The notes under the pieces: generated by a model
Database searches by the model: none
The model's input: the letters and a program-made list of their open reading frames with translations, nothing else
What the model was told of the DNA's origin: nothing
NCBI GenBank assembly: GCA_026545765.1
Contig: CM048842.1
Coordinates: forward strand, 21,540,667-21,604,666
Direction of reading: 5' to 3'
Origin: Plantago major
Taxonomy: Eukaryota; Streptophyta; Magnoliopsida; Lamiales; Plantaginaceae
DNA: 64,000 bases
Shown here: positions 23,301 through 35,982 of the stretch, one piece after another
Position numbering within the stretch: the stretch's first letter is position 1
How the letters are laid out: each line of letters begins with the position of its first letter
Position numbers and translations under genes: made by a program

Positions 23301-25517
23301 AGAGTTAAAATCAAACATGTTTAGAAACTTTTAATAGAAAAGATAGGTGGAAAGGTGCTTTCTGAGACTTCACTTACTTCCAAGTGAGGAAGCTCAGTAG
23401 CATGTTCCTCAGAAACCTTGGGGGTTTCTGGCACCTTTTCTGCAGAATCTTGCTTGTTCAAGAGCTTTTAGTTTCTTTTGGAGGAGATGACACAACTGTT
23501 TCTCCATCCAATTGTTCTTCTGACTGAGCCTGTAAGAACAAACATAAGAGATTTTAGTAGTGGGTTTTCCAGAGCATTCGTTGAAGAAGACTATTACTGA
23601 TTACTTACCTTCTCAGCAGAAGGCTCAGTAAATACTTCCTCAGAAAGCTTTTCAGCTTCTGGAATCTCTAGGTTTTGGGGTGTTGGTTCCACCACCACTA
23701 CTTCCTCAGTTGGAGCCTAAGAAGAGACATTAAGAATATTAGAACACAAGAGCAATTTTAGTTAGTTATTTCTTGTTCAGATATAACTTTTACTACCTGT
23801 GGGGCAGGCTCTTCTTGATGTTCTGAGGTTGGAGGAACCTCTTCTTGATTCAAGGGGGTGGACAGGTTTTCTTCCCCCTGAAGGTGTGTCTCCAAGTTGG
23901 CCTGTAACAAATACAGCTTATGAGTAACAAGTTAACATACAATTATGTTGACATGTTAGATACAAACTATCTTTGTTACCTGAATAGAGTCAGGCTGATC
24001 ATTGATCTCTTGAACTTGTGGTGATTCCACAGTCTTTCTGTGCTCATTATTGTTCTCCTCTGCAGTATCATTCTGAGTCTCCATCTCAGTTTGATCCCTT
24101 TCTAAGAGTTGAGCTCTCTCAGAAGGTTGAGGAACCTGTTCAAGAACAGGGTTTTCTTCAGCAAAATTAAGTGCTGGCATTGTGAATGTGGAAGCAATGG
24201 CAACATCTTCCATCATTCTATCTTCCTCACCCAGGCCTTCTTCTTCCTGCTGGGCAGAGGGGCTCTTGTCTTTCTGAAGAGCTGAGCTTGATGCTCCTCC
24301 ATGGGTCTCATACTTGAATCTTTTGAGTACTTTTGCAAGTACTTCATCATCCTCAGAATCACTATTCTGTGTTGGTGCAGACCTATCTATGATATTTCTA
24401 TCATCTCTAGAGAGTTCTGGAGCATTCCGGTTCAGGACTCTTGGGGCATTCTGGATTTGCCTTTCTGAGCATCCAACATCTTCTGAGACCTTGTCTCCAG
24501 AAGGTTGTGCCTCTTGTATGATTAGGGACTTGGAGGCTCTTTTTCTTTGAGTCCTCTTTCTCTTGGCAACTGGAGGTTTAGCTTTGGCTTGCTTAGTGAC
24601 CTCCTCACCTTGTTGTGCAGTTTCTTCTTCTTCTGCCTTTCTGAGTGCGTTCTCAGCAGCAATTTTCTCCTTTTCTTCAAAAGCGTGTCTGAAAAGAGAA
24701 TTGGTGACTGGGATTTCTTGTTTCTCTCTGAGAGTGATTCCCATTGTTTCCATAATGTAACAGATTCTGAGACCAAAGTGCATATTAGCCTTTGGCTCAG
24801 CAAGGCCATTGATGATTTTGAGCTCAAATTCCTCAATATGTCAGAAGATGCATCATCATCCATCTCTCCATGCTTATCTGGTCTACTCCTCCTTTGTTGT
24901 CATCAAAGCAACGGACCAGAATAAGAGCTAAAGTGCTCCAGTGTTTCTGGAGATGACTAGTTCTGATGGCTTTCAGAACAAAGTCTCCTGGGCAACCTTT
25001 TGCATTTTCTAACTGGATTGCTTCAAATAGCTCTTTGACGCCTTGAATCATGGAAGCGTCCTTGATGTTGATGTCTTCAAATGTTCCTCGATTTTTCAAT
25101 CGGAATATCTTGCAGAAAGTCTTGCAGTCTAGAACAATTTCTTGTCCTTGGACTTCAGTCTACATGTATTTTTCTTCTTCATCATTCACAACTTTTGTGA
25201 AGATTTTAGAGTTGTTATAGAACTCCAGTACATCCAGTGTGCATAGTCCACTGGGTGCAGCAGATAGAAGCTTGTAGATATGGGAGTTCTTCAGCATTCC
25301 CAATATCAGTTTCCTTTCTGGTTTTGAAGATATAATCGATACATATCTCTTTACTAGAAAGGCTCCCAATTCATTTTGTGTTTAGGGTTCCAAATGATGG
25401 GGTAACTTTCCCGTATATGCGTTTATTCAACACCTTAAGTTCCTTTCCTCCTTGCTTTTCAGCAGGAGCAGAGGATGTTACCATAGGGTTCTTGGTGGTC
25501 ATCTTCTTGGGTGCCAT
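20386..25517 (-). pseudogene. Element C third gene (aORF)
   Basis: This is the homologue of the A/B third gene. The start is the ATG at 25517, preceded by a TATA box 200 bp upstream. The N-terminal domain has CTLDVLEFYNNSKI and LRICYIMETMGITL. Acidic and coiled-coil segments follow, including a long Glu/Lys-rich coil near 22230-22440, an Asp-rich linker and a Gly/Arg/Lys basic patch. The C-terminal domain has AWLNFEV, CPYPKPDDVHK and YESFYMTLDE. Protein similarity to A/B is clear but moderate. No signal peptide or transmembrane segment is visible. The copy has a few breaks. Function unknown. Confidence 0.72.
23117..23979 (-). other. Array of five intron-like intervals in the C aORF
   Basis: Five minus-strand GT...AG intervals of 64, 80, 79, 80 and 78 bp lie at positions matching those in B. 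Two have strong GTAAGT donors. Intervening blocks encode Glu/Pro/Ser-rich peptides. The interval sequences differ from B while position and length are kept. Confidence 0.68.
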
Positions 25518-25716
25518 CTCTTATATAGAGTTTAGAGTGAGTGTTTTTCAGATGAATATTGCACAATTAATAGAGATTAGTCTATCTTTTCAGAAGACTA
25601 AGCACAAGAAGTGGAGTTTTGCAGAGGGGTTTTGTAGAAATCTTGAGAGATTTTGCTGTTTTGATGCAAGTATGAAATTTCGAAATTGGTAAAAGTGTTT
25701 GTCTTTTGCCCAAATC

Positions 25717-25728
25717 CTATATATATAG
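25717..25728 (-). promoter_or_regulatory. TATA box of the C aORF promoter
   Basis: CTATATATATAG lies 200 bp before the aORF ATG, with TGGGCC (25834-25839) 106 bp further upstream, matching the arrangement in A and B although flanking sequence has diverged. Confidence 0.65.
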
Positions 25729-26449
25729 CAGACAAAATGTACATAGATACAACATACATATAGCTGAATATGAATGTGTGTCTTTGCATCTGCGTAGGCG
25801 TGGTACGTCCTTTGTACTTCATTGAATGCGTAGTGGGCCATGTCTGCATTTCTCAACAGACATTACTTGCTTTGTTTTAATCTCAACCGTTGAGATCAAT
25901 CGTTTATTCATCAAGGGCTTATATTGAATATCTTGTAATGATATCAATCAACAAATGGTAATGTGCCGACTTGATGGATTTTTAATATGCTACATTCATT
26001 GTGTCACTTAGTAAAGAGTAGGAACACTTAATCGTTTGAGCTTATCATTCTGAGTGTCAAGTCCTTATCTATATATTGTTTATCATGAAAATGGTAAAAA
26101 TACAAGACATTGCACATGTTTGACTTTCAGAACTTATACCTTATGGGCTTTGTGTGTCCATTTCTCTTTATGACTAAATAGCTTTCTGAATTCAAGTGTC
26201 AGAAGCTTCAGTTGTTTGAATGTATTTGACCCACTCTCAGTAAGTATGTTCTAGTTTTATTTACTTATTAAGTGTGTATCGACCTTTGCCTTTCTGGATA
26301 CCCGTTCCAGAAATGTTTTGCCTTTCTGAGTGTTGCTACTCAGAAACCTTTGCATCCCTTCTTATCAACTTGGCTTTCTGAGAACCTGTTCTCAGAGGCC
26401 TACTCACTTATTCAGTCTTTAGAGATTCAGGACAATTTTTAGTCCTTAG
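25729..26449. promoter_or_regulatory. Pol-aORF spacer of C, rich in perfect small hairpins
   Basis: No coding region. It holds TGGGCC at 25834-25839 and three close perfect inverted repeats: TTTCTGG/CCAGAAA (26291-26297, 26307-26313), TTTCTGAGT/ACTCAGAAA (26323-26331, 26338-26346) and CTGAGAAC/GTTCTCAG (26378-26385, 26388-26395). Confidence 0.6.
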
Positions 26450-27990
26450 GCGACTCCGTTAATCCAAGATTATGTCTTAAGGTCAAGAACCGGCTTTCTT
26501 GTAAGGGCTTAGTGAAGATATCTGCAAGTTGGTATTCTGTGCCAATCTTGAGTATCTCTATATTGCCTTTCTCAACATGGTCTCTGATGAAGTGGTGTCT
26601 AACATCAATGTGCTTTGTTCTGGCATGGAATTTAGGGTTCTGGCATGGAATTTAGGGTTTTCTCTTCATTGAGTCCATAGTCTCTGAGTTGTTGTTGAAT
26701 CCACAAAATTTGTGTTGCACAACAACCAGCAGCAATATATTCAGCCTCTGTGGTAGAAGTTGCAATTGAGTTTTGTTTCTTGCTAAACCACGAGATAAGT
26801 CTAGTTCCCAGAAACTGACAAGTTCCTGAGGTACTTTTCCTATCAAGCATTGATCCAGCATAATCAACATCTGAGTAACCAGCCAAACTCAATCCACTTT
26901 CTTTAGGATACCACAAACCTACATCTCTTGCCTTTCACATACCTTAATATTTTCATAGCAATGTTGTAGTGTGATTGCATTGGATTTGTTTGAAATCTAG
27001 CACACTCAATGCATATTAATTCGTGTCCGCTTCATAAGGTAAAGTAGTGAACCTATCAATTTCCTATACTTGTGTTCATCAACACTCTTATCTGATTCAG
27101 TATAGGTCATCTTGGTTCCTATGCTTATAGGTATCTTAGCATTCTTTTCAGAAGGCTTAAGTTTGAACTTTGTGAGCATGTCTTTTGCATACTTTGTCTG
27201 ACTAATGAATATTCCATCATTGAGTTGCTTGACTTGCAATCCTAGGAAATAGTTCAATTCTCCCATCATGCTCATCTCAAACTTACTTTTCATGAGATTT
27301 GCAAAGTCATCACAAAGTTGCTTATCCTTAGATCCAAATATGATGTCATCAACATATACTTGAACTAAGAGTAGTTTTCCATCATGGTTTAAAGTAAATA
27401 AAGTTTTATCAACTTCACCTTTCTTGAAACAACTTTCCAGAAGGTATTTGGCCAAAGTGTCATACCATGCTCTTGGAGCCTATTTCAGTCCATAAAGAGC
27501 TTTCTGTAGCTTATAGACCATTCTACTTTCTGAGGAAACTTAAAAGCCAGGTGGTTGTTCAACATAGACTTCCTCAGCAAGTTCACCATTCAAGAATGCA
27601 CTCTTGACATCCATCTAATAAACTTAAAAGTCTTTATGAGCTGCAAAGGCCAGAAAGAGTCTTATTGCATCCAATCTGGCAACTAGTGCATATGACTCAT
27701 CAAAATCTAAACCTTCAGTCTGGGTGAATCCCTTGGCAACCAACATTGCTTTGTTTCTGGTTATTTCACCTGATTCATTCATCTTGTTTCTGAAAATCCA
27801 CTTAGTTCCAATCACAGATATTCCTTCAACAAATGGAACTAGTTTCCAGACTTTGTTTCTTTCAAACTGATCCAACTCTTCTTGCATTGCTAAGATCCAG
27901 TCTTGGTCTCTTGATGCTTCTTCTATAGTTTTTGGTTCAATGTTTGAGATAAAACATCCAAAGAGAGAATTAGCATTTTCAGCTATTGCT
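26450..27990 (-). pseudogene. Element C pol: reverse transcriptase and RNase H region
   Basis: It carries the copia motifs [49 protein letters not shown] and the RNase H segment LAGYSDVDYAGSMLDRKSTSG followed by TTEAEYIAAG. The region is close to A/B in order and sequence, and broken. Confidence 0.88.
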
Positions 27991-29588
27991 CTCCTAGTCC
28001 TAACACCTTGATTGATTGGTCCAATCACGTCTTTTGCAGGATGATCCTTGATCCATCTCATCATGGGTTTAGGGCTAGTAGGGTCAACATCTATGTGATC
28101 TGAATGTGAATCACTACGATTATGACTTGATACTTCTTCAGTATCTGTGACATTTTGCACCTCAGAAGGGCGGTGAATGTCTGACACTTGCTCAGTGTGA
28201 GAGCTTTCTGGGACATGCCTGTCAGAGAGGTCATTTCCAGAGTTAGCTCTCTGATGAACATCTTCAGTTTCCATTTCTGGAATTCTCATAGGAAATTCTT
28301 CATCATGTCTGAGAATCATCTGGTTGTTACTAGGCATTTCATGCTTTTCTTCGTCAGAGTCATCCTCTCTTTCCACAATGATGTTTTTCCTTTCTGAGGG
28401 TTCTTCTTCAGAATCCTTTATCATTAGTTCCTTGAACCTTTCTGAGAGTTCATCAGCAAGGGGTGTTTTCTTGCTTTCTTCATAGAATACAACATGAACT
28501 GATTCTTCAATTTTCTTTGTTCTTTTGTTGTACTCTGTATGCTTTGCTATTCATAGAATAACCAAGAAGCACACCTTCATCTGCCTTTGGTTGAAATGTT
28601 CTTAGATACTCTTTTCCATTGTTAAGAACAAAACATCTACAACCAAATACTTTTAGATGTTTGATATTAGGGGGTATACCACCCAAGAGTTCATAAGGGT
28701 TCTTGTCATGGTGTTTGTTTATCAGACATACATTACGAGTGTAGCATCTTTGTGTTCTGACTTCAACCCAATAAACTTCACTTATCTCAGTGTCAGCTAG
28801 CATTGTCCTTGCTGCTTCTTTAAGTGTTCTATATTTCCTTTCTGCAACACCATTTTGTTGTGGTGTTCTTACAAAGGAAAGTTGGTGTTGTATACCTTTG
28901 CTGGTACAAAACTCCTTAATGTACTGGTTGACAAACTCAGTACCATGGTGCATTACGATTATGGATACCTTGTCATTTTTCATGACTTCAAGCTTATTCA
29001 GCAAGTTTGGTATCTCCACCCTTGCATCAGATTTGTGCTTCAGAAAGACAACCCAAGTGAATCTTGAGAAGTCATCTACAACAACAAGACCATACTTCTT
29101 TCCTGCATAACTAGTTACAGATAATTCAAAAAGATCCATGTATAATAGTTGCAGTGGTCTAACACTAGAGTGTCTGATTTTGGACTTGAAAGAGATCTTA
29201 GATTGTTCCCCATCTGACAGGCAGAACAGATACCATCCTTTCTGAAAGATGTTTTGGGAAGGCCAACCACTAACTCTTTCTTGGCAAGTTTGTTCAGAGT
29301 TTTGAAATTCAAGTGACTCATTCTTTTGTGCCATAACCAGTGCTCTTCTGTGTGACCTGATAGACTCATCATGAGACATTCTTGATTGTGGCGAGATGCC
29401 CGATCGCAACATAAAGATCGCCTTTCCGCGAAAGCAACCAAGAGGTATCGCTTTGACTCATTGTCAATAAGTTTGCAATACTTTGCTTTGAATTTCACAG
29501 TAAATCCCTTGTCTGCAAACTGGCTCATGCTAAATAGATTATATTTCAAACCCTTGACATGTAATACGTCAGTGATTGTTAATGATCC
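27990..29588 (-). pseudogene. Element C pol: integrase region
   Basis: The integrase core shows YMDLFELSVTSYAGKKYGLVVV, RFTWVVFLKHKSDARVEI and RTPQQNGVAERKYRTLKEAARTML, preceded by WLWHKRMSHLNFKTLNKL. A Glu/Ser-rich linker with DTEEVS-like peptides leads to reverse transcriptase. The rest of pol toward protease lies beyond the D/E insertion at 42627. The region is broken. Confidence 0.85.
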
Positions 29589-29589
29589 C

Positions 29590-29811
29590 TAGGTAAAATC
29601 AATAGAAAGTGTTTACATATGCTTAGTTAGATCCAAGCTTATAGTACTAAAAGAGGTAGATATCTAACAACCTTGAGTTTGCCTAGATTTTAGAGGAGTT
29701 TGTATTAAGCCTTAATTTTCCGGAAGATAACTTATATCAGTCCAGACCGTGCTTGTTGTAGTAATTGAAAGAACTATCTACAATTGCAAATGATGTTGGT
29801 GCTATAGTTTT
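29590..29811. other. Insert D, left part: unrecognised AT-rich DNA
   Basis: This stretch separates C's pol from element E. It has no ORF of note and does not resemble A, B, C or E. Together with 40327-42626 it forms an interrupted insert of about 2.5 kb. Its right edge is the GTTTT target of E (29807-29811). I see no target duplication or terminal inverted repeat at its outer edges. Confidence 0.6.
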
Positions 29812-30659
29812 TGAAAGTGCAGCATGCACTTATATTTTGATAATCTTGTCTTTCAATAATCAGTTCCAAGTTTGTGGTTGTTGTTGTTTGTGAAGCTGCA
29901 GGATTATCAATGTTGTATAACATTGTGACAGGATAGAATTCAATGTTGGCATAACATTGAAGATATAGCATTGCCGCAGACATCGAAGACAAAGCACTTT
30001 GGACAGGATACTTGGACTGGAAGTATTGAGGAAACGAACAAGAATTGATTTAAGGAAAAAGAACAGCCTGTGGTGAAAGCAAGAAGGAATATATTTTATG
30101 AAGAATTGAAATATGGGAATTTCCTTCTATGCGCTTTTGAAGAAAACAAGTAAAAGGAAAAATTGCCTTTGCCAAGATCCTATTGCCTTTTGACATAGAT
30201 CGAAGAGGTCGACATCTCAAGTATATATATGCAAGGATTCAGCAAAGCAAGTTTCTTGAGCCTTTCTTGATGATCAATCGAGATTTTATTAAAAGAGTTT
30301 AGGCTTCTTGTTTTCTGCTAGCTTTAGAGTTTGTCTAAGAGTATTCATTGTTGGAATAACTCTTTCAAACATCGACCTAGAATAGCTTTTACTGTTGGTT
30401 CTTCTAGGGCTAGTTTTGGTTGTTTAATCAATCGTTTGTGATTGTATTAAACCTAGTTGATTAGATCTACTTTTTCTGTCAGTAGATATTTTGCCTAAGG
30501 CGCTGCCAATATATTTTTCTATATATTGGCTTGGTAATAGAAGTTACATTATTAATCCGCTGCTTTTTGTTTACTGTAGACAATGTTGAACAACATTGTT
30601 GGCAACATTGTCCATTGATCTTATTCCAAAGTACCAATCCGGGATCTTGAGTTCTAACA
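29812..30659 (+). repeat. 5' LTR of element E
   Basis: 848 bp, paired with 39474-40321. It contains inverted repeats CAATGTT/AACATTG at 29908-29925 and 29941-29959 and CAATGTTG/CAACATTG at 30581-30598. Confidence 0.94.
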
Positions 30660-30661
30660 AG

Positions 30662-30674
30662 TGGCATCAGAGCC
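30662..30674 (+). other. Primer binding site of element E
   Basis: TGGCATCAGAGCC two bases after the 5' LTR; a variant of the Met-tRNA-complementary site. Confidence 0.85.
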
Positions 30675-30690
30675 AGCCACCTAACTACTG

Positions 30691-32480
30691 GTGTCTGGAT
30701 TTGGTACTACTACAATGGATGCAAACTACAATAGACCTCATGTACTTGATGGGTCCTACTACCATTACTGGCAAATTCGGATGAGGACATACATCAAGTC
30801 CCTTGATGGCCGTGCTTGGAGATCCATTCTGGAAGGATACACCTGGCCAACTGAAGGAACTGATGCTGATGGTGACATTGTTCCCATACCTGAAGAACGC
30901 TTCTCTGCAGGTGACATACTTCTTAGCTCTTATAATGAAAAAGCTTTAAATGCTATCTTTGGTCATGTAGATTCTCATATGTTTAAAATCATTCAAAACT
31001 GTACTACTGCAAAACAAGCTTGGGAATTACTTCAGAGTCATTGTGAAGGGGATGCTAGTGTCAAACAAACTAAACTTAGAATGCTTTGGTCTCAATTTGA
31101 AAATCTAAGAATGACGGAGGAAGAAACCATTGACTCCTATTTTGAAAAACTTTTGACTCTCTCAAATGAAGTCCAAAGACTGGGAGAAGCTATTTCTAAT
31201 AGGCAACTTGTTTCCAAAGCTGTTCGATCTCTTTCCTCAAGATTTAATACCAAAGTCACTATTTTGGAAGACACTCATAACTTGGCAACTATGGATTTTC
31301 ATACCCTGTTGAACAATTTGAAAAATTTTGAACTAAATGAAAATGAGAGACAAGGTATGAAAACTCATAGTATTTCCCTTCACTCTGTTTCTAAAGCAAA
31401 ATCTTCAAAGCCTGATAGTAGTAGTGATGAGTCAGACAATATGACTGAGGAAGCTTTCAACAATCTTGTGAGGAAGTTCAACAAACTTAGATTCAGGAAA
31501 AACTCTGGTCAAGGATCCTCAAGTGGAACTAAAACTTTCAAAAAGAAAACCAATACCTTCAAAACTGGTTCTACTTCCAAAACTAGCTCTGAATCTGATT
31601 TCGATCGCACTCCCCTTAGTAAGATTAGATGTTTTGAATGCCAAGGATGGGGTCATTATCAAAATGAATGTGCTAACAATCTCAGAAAAGAGAAAAAGAA
31701 TCTTCTTGCTTGTCTCAGTGATGACTCAGATGAAGAACAGGAAGATGAAGAAAAAGAAGATGATTCAACTACCAATGCCAGAGCTCATCCACTTACCATG
31801 TTGATGACCAATGTTGGGACAACATTGTCAAGACAACATCAGGAATAGAAATCTTCTTTGACTATGATGACTCTGAGAACTGTGAAATCTTGGCACTAAC
31901 CAAACCTGAAAAGTCAGGAATATTTAATGTTTTATGTCTACATGGTTCTGTGGATTTTGATATAGATAGTCCTTCAGAAGAGGAAGTTAATGGAGATCAA
32001 ATGGTGAAGGAACTGCAACAGATGTATGAGAAACTCTTCAGTGAATGGAAGACTCTCAGAAAACTCCTCAAGAAAACTGAGAAGGAGAACCACAATCTGA
32101 AAGACACCATTGTCAAACTAGAAGCTGAATTAACAAAGAAGGACTCTGAGCTGTTCAAAGTAATCTCTGAGCTAGATAATGAAAAGAAGGTAATTGCTAA
32201 ATGGAACTCTTCTACTTCTAGACTTAATGAGATGCTTGATGTGAACAATGATAGGACCACTGGTTTAGGGTACACAAGTAGTTGTGATGAACTTGGGAGC
32301 AACATGAACGACATGTTGGACACTGATACCTCAAAAGTTGTCAAACCCCTTTCTGAGCTCATAAAAGGTCCTATATTTGTCAAAGAAAAAGCTTTGTTTG
32401 TGTGCACTTACTGTCTTAAATCAGGTCACAAAAAGCCTTACTGCTTCAAGTACCAAAAGGACTTAAAGAGTGAATATGTT
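30691..32480 (+). pseudogene. Element E gag with two zinc knuckles
   Basis: The N-terminus (MDANYNRPHVLDGSYYHYWQ) and the segment ALNAIFGHVDSHMFKII with AKQAWELLQ are typical of Sirevirus gag. A zinc knuckle CFECQGWGHYQNEC lies at 31630-31671, and a second, CTYCLKSGHKKPYC, near 32404-32445 after a coiled coil. Preferred start is the ATG at 30715-30717 (MDANYN). Gag forms the particle and binds RNA. The copy is broken. Confidence 0.88.
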
Positions 32481-32739
32481 GATACCTCCAACCTCAGTAA
32501 TCTCTCCACAATTCCCTCCCATCCAGTTTTCAGCAGACAAAACAGTGATGCTAGTCGCAATGTTGTGATAACATCCACTTCAACAGAGACTGAAAGATGT
32601 AATCTTAAGACTCTAAAGTGCTTTCCTAGCTCTCCTAAACAAGACAAATCTCCAGGACAGATAAGAAAACACAAGAGTGTTTCGAAACATGTTTGGGTAG
32701 CTAAAGAAAATCATACTTGCAATGTTGCTTTTTCTGTTG

Positions 32740-34490
32740 CTACTTCTCCTAACAATGCAGGAAAATGGTACTTCGACAGTGGTTGTTCTAGGCACATGAC
32801 CGGTAACCTATCAAATCTGTCAAACTTTGTAGCTCAAAGGACAGGTACGGTAACATATGGAGGAGGATACCAAAGCAAAATACTTGGAAAGGGAACACTG
32901 TGCCTTAAAGGATATCCGAAACTCTCGAATGTTCTTCTTGTTGAAGGGTTAACTGCTAATCTTGTTAGCATAAGTCACCTGTGTGATGATGATCTGAAAG
33001 TCAAGTTTGATAAACGTTCTTGCAAAGTTTATACTTGTGTGGACAAATTAACCGTAATGACAGGTGTGAGATCACAGGACAACTGCTATGTGATGGACAT
33101 TCCTCTCAAATGCAATGTTGCTTAACATGATGATGCAACAATGTGGCATAAGAAATTGGGACATGTCAACTACAGAAATCTGGAGAAGATCATCAAAAAT
33201 AATGTGGTGACAGGAGTGCCAAAGCTTACCAATGTAGGGAAACATGTGTGTGGCGACTGTCTTATGGGGAAACAAACCAAGGTGACACATCAGCCACTTC
33301 TGATTGAAGGACAACAAAGAGGTACTTTTAACTGCTTTGAACTCTTGCATATGGATCTCATGGGCCCTATAGAAGCTAAAAATTTAGGAGGAGCCTGGTA
33401 TATCTATGTTATAGTTGATGATTTCTCTAGATACACTTGGGTCAACTTCTTGAAAGAAAAATCAGAAACTTTTGAATCCTTCAAAAAATGGCATACAAAA
33501 TCAGTAATCGAGACACTACTCTTGTTCAAAGAATTGATCGACCATGGTAAAGAATTAGAATCAATTCTTTGATAAGAATCTTGTGAAAAGAAAGGAATCA
33601 TGCATGAATACTCGGCTCCTAAGACACCATAACAAAATGGTGTTCTTTGAAAGGAAAACAGGACTCTTCAAGAAATGGCTAGAGTAATGTTGAGCTCAAT
33701 GAACCTATCAAAAGGTTATGGGTCAAGTGAACACTGCTTGTCACATAATCAATCGTGTCTATCTTCGTCCAGGGTCTCTAACCACTCCATATGAGATGTT
33801 GAAAGGTAGAAAACCCAATCTCAAGTACTTTAATGTATTTGGATGTGTGTGTTACATACTCAATGATACAGAACATCTAGGGAAGTTTGATGCTAAAAGT
33901 GATAAAGGAATCTTTGTAGGATACTCTCAAAATAGTCAAGCTTATAGAGTATACAATCCTAGATTGCATACTATACAAGAATCTGTGAATGTTTCCTTTG
34001 ATGACTCTGAGCCCTATGCCCAGAAGAAGATCTGCAGTCTTGAGCAGTTATTGAATCAACCTCTGACTCTTCTACACATGAGAACGTATCAGAAACTGTG
34101 ACTCCTGCTGCTGATCAAAATGAAAGAACCCATGTTGTGGGCAATGTTGTGCCAACATCCCCTCAGTGCAATGATGACTCAACATCAAACTCAACATCCC
34201 AGATTTACTCTCATGATGAAGAACAAGCTGATCCTCATCTTTGCGAAATTTGAATCGACAATCCATCCAAAGAACAATGCTGCACCTATGTCTCCTGACT
34301 CAAGAAAGGATCCTCCTCCTAGAATTCGCAAAGATCATCCCAGTTCCCAAGTAATTGGAAATCCAGGAGGAAGGACATTGAGGGGTAACACATGCAAAAA
34401 CTACAAGGAGACACTCAGACTTGCTGAAATATGTCACTCTGTAAGTTCCTCGTGCTTTGTTTCGTTGATTGAACCTAAAAATGTGAAATA
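32740..34490 (+). pseudogene. Element E pol: protease and integrase region
   Basis: Protease active site WYFDSGCSRHMTGN, then MWHKKLGHVNYRNLEKI, CGDCLMGKQTK and the integrase start LLHMDLMGPIEAKNLGG with VIVDDFSRYTWVNFLKEKS. Integrase C-terminal sequence YEMLKGRKPNLKYFNVFG and VGYSQNSQAYRVYN follow. The region is broken. Confidence 0.85.
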
Positions 34491-34499
34491 AGCTCTTGC

Positions 34500-35981
34500 T
34501 GATGATTTTTGGATAGAAGCAATGCAAGATGAACTTCGTCAGTTTCAAACAAATGAAGTCTGGACTCTTGTTCCCCGCCCCCATAATATAAATGTCATAG
34601 GCACCAAGTGGATTTTGAAAAACAAGAGTGATGAAAAGGGGATAGTTGTAAAAAACAAAGCCAGATTGGTTGCTCAAGGTTACACCCAAGTGGAAGGCAT
34701 TGATTTTGATGAGACCTTCGCTCCAGTTGCTAGATTAGAGTCCATTCGCTTGCTCCTAGCCTTAGCATGTTGTCTTAACATAAAACTCAAACAAATGGAT
34801 GTTAAAGGAGCTTTCTTGAATGGCTACATTGACAAAGAAGTGTATGTTGAACAACCTAGAGGGTTTGAAGATCCTTTTTATCCTGACCATGTTTTTAAAC
34901 TAAGAAAAGCCTTGTATGGTTTGAAACAAGCCCCACGCGCTTGGTATGCTAGGTTGACAGAATTCCTAGTTGGGTTAGGATTTAAAAGAGGTGAGGGAGA
35001 TCAAACTCTGTTTATCCTCAGGAAAGGAAAAGACATCTGCATTGCTCAAATCTATGTTGATGATATTGTCTTTGGGGCTACTAACCTCTCCTTGCTAGAT
35101 AAGTTTGTTCAAGCCATGACAGGAACTTTTGAGATGCGTATGATTGGTGAACTCAGCTTCTTCTTGGGGCTCCAGATACAGCAGAAACAGGAAGGCCTCT
35201 TTATCTCTCAAGAGAAATATGCCAAGAATCTTATCAAAAAATTTGGTCTGGAAAATGCCAAACCTTGCAGCACTCCCATGGCTACATCTCTGAAACTCAG
35301 CAAAACCGATGTTGGGGACGATGTTGACCCAACATTGTCTGAATCAATGATTGGAAGTCTCTTATATATTTCAGCCACAGACGGACATCATGTTCTCTGT
35401 TTGTGTGTGCCGGTATCAATCAAGCCCAAAATATCTCACTTAAGCTTCGTCAAAAGAATCATTAGATATATATCAGGAACTGTTAATCTTGGATTATGGT
35501 ATGCATGTGATTCAAACACTAATCTGTTGGGATTTAGTGATTCTGATTGGGCTGGTGACTTAGATGATCGAAAATCAACTAGTGGAGGTTGTTTTTATCT
35601 TGGACCAAATCTTGTGTCATGGTATAGTAAGAAACAAAATTAGTGTCTCTCTCTCTTTGAATCAATATGTAGCGGTGGGAGTTGTGTGTCTCAATTAATT
35701 TGGTGAACAATATGCTGCATGAATATGGGTTTCAAAGTGACACTCTTTTGCTGTTTTGTGATAACCTTAGTGCCATTCACATATCCAAGAACCCTGTTCA
35801 ACACTCACGCACCAAGCATATAGACATTCGACATCATTTTCTTAGAGACTTAGTCTCCAAACAAATAATTGACATATAACACATTGATACCACAAATCAG
35901 TTAGCTGACATTTTCACAAAGCCCCTTGATAAAGAGAGATTCTTCAGTTTGAGAAGGTCTCTTGGCCTTTGCACTATTTGA
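34500..35981 (+). pseudogene. Element E pol: reverse transcriptase and RNase H region
   Basis: [69 protein letters not shown] and the catalytic YVDDIVFGA mark reverse transcriptase. RNase H has LLGFSDSDWAGDLDDRKSTSGG and HSRTKHIDIRHHFLRD. It ends near DIFTKPL-type sequence before 35981. The region is broken. Confidence 0.9.
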
Positions 35982-35982
35982 T

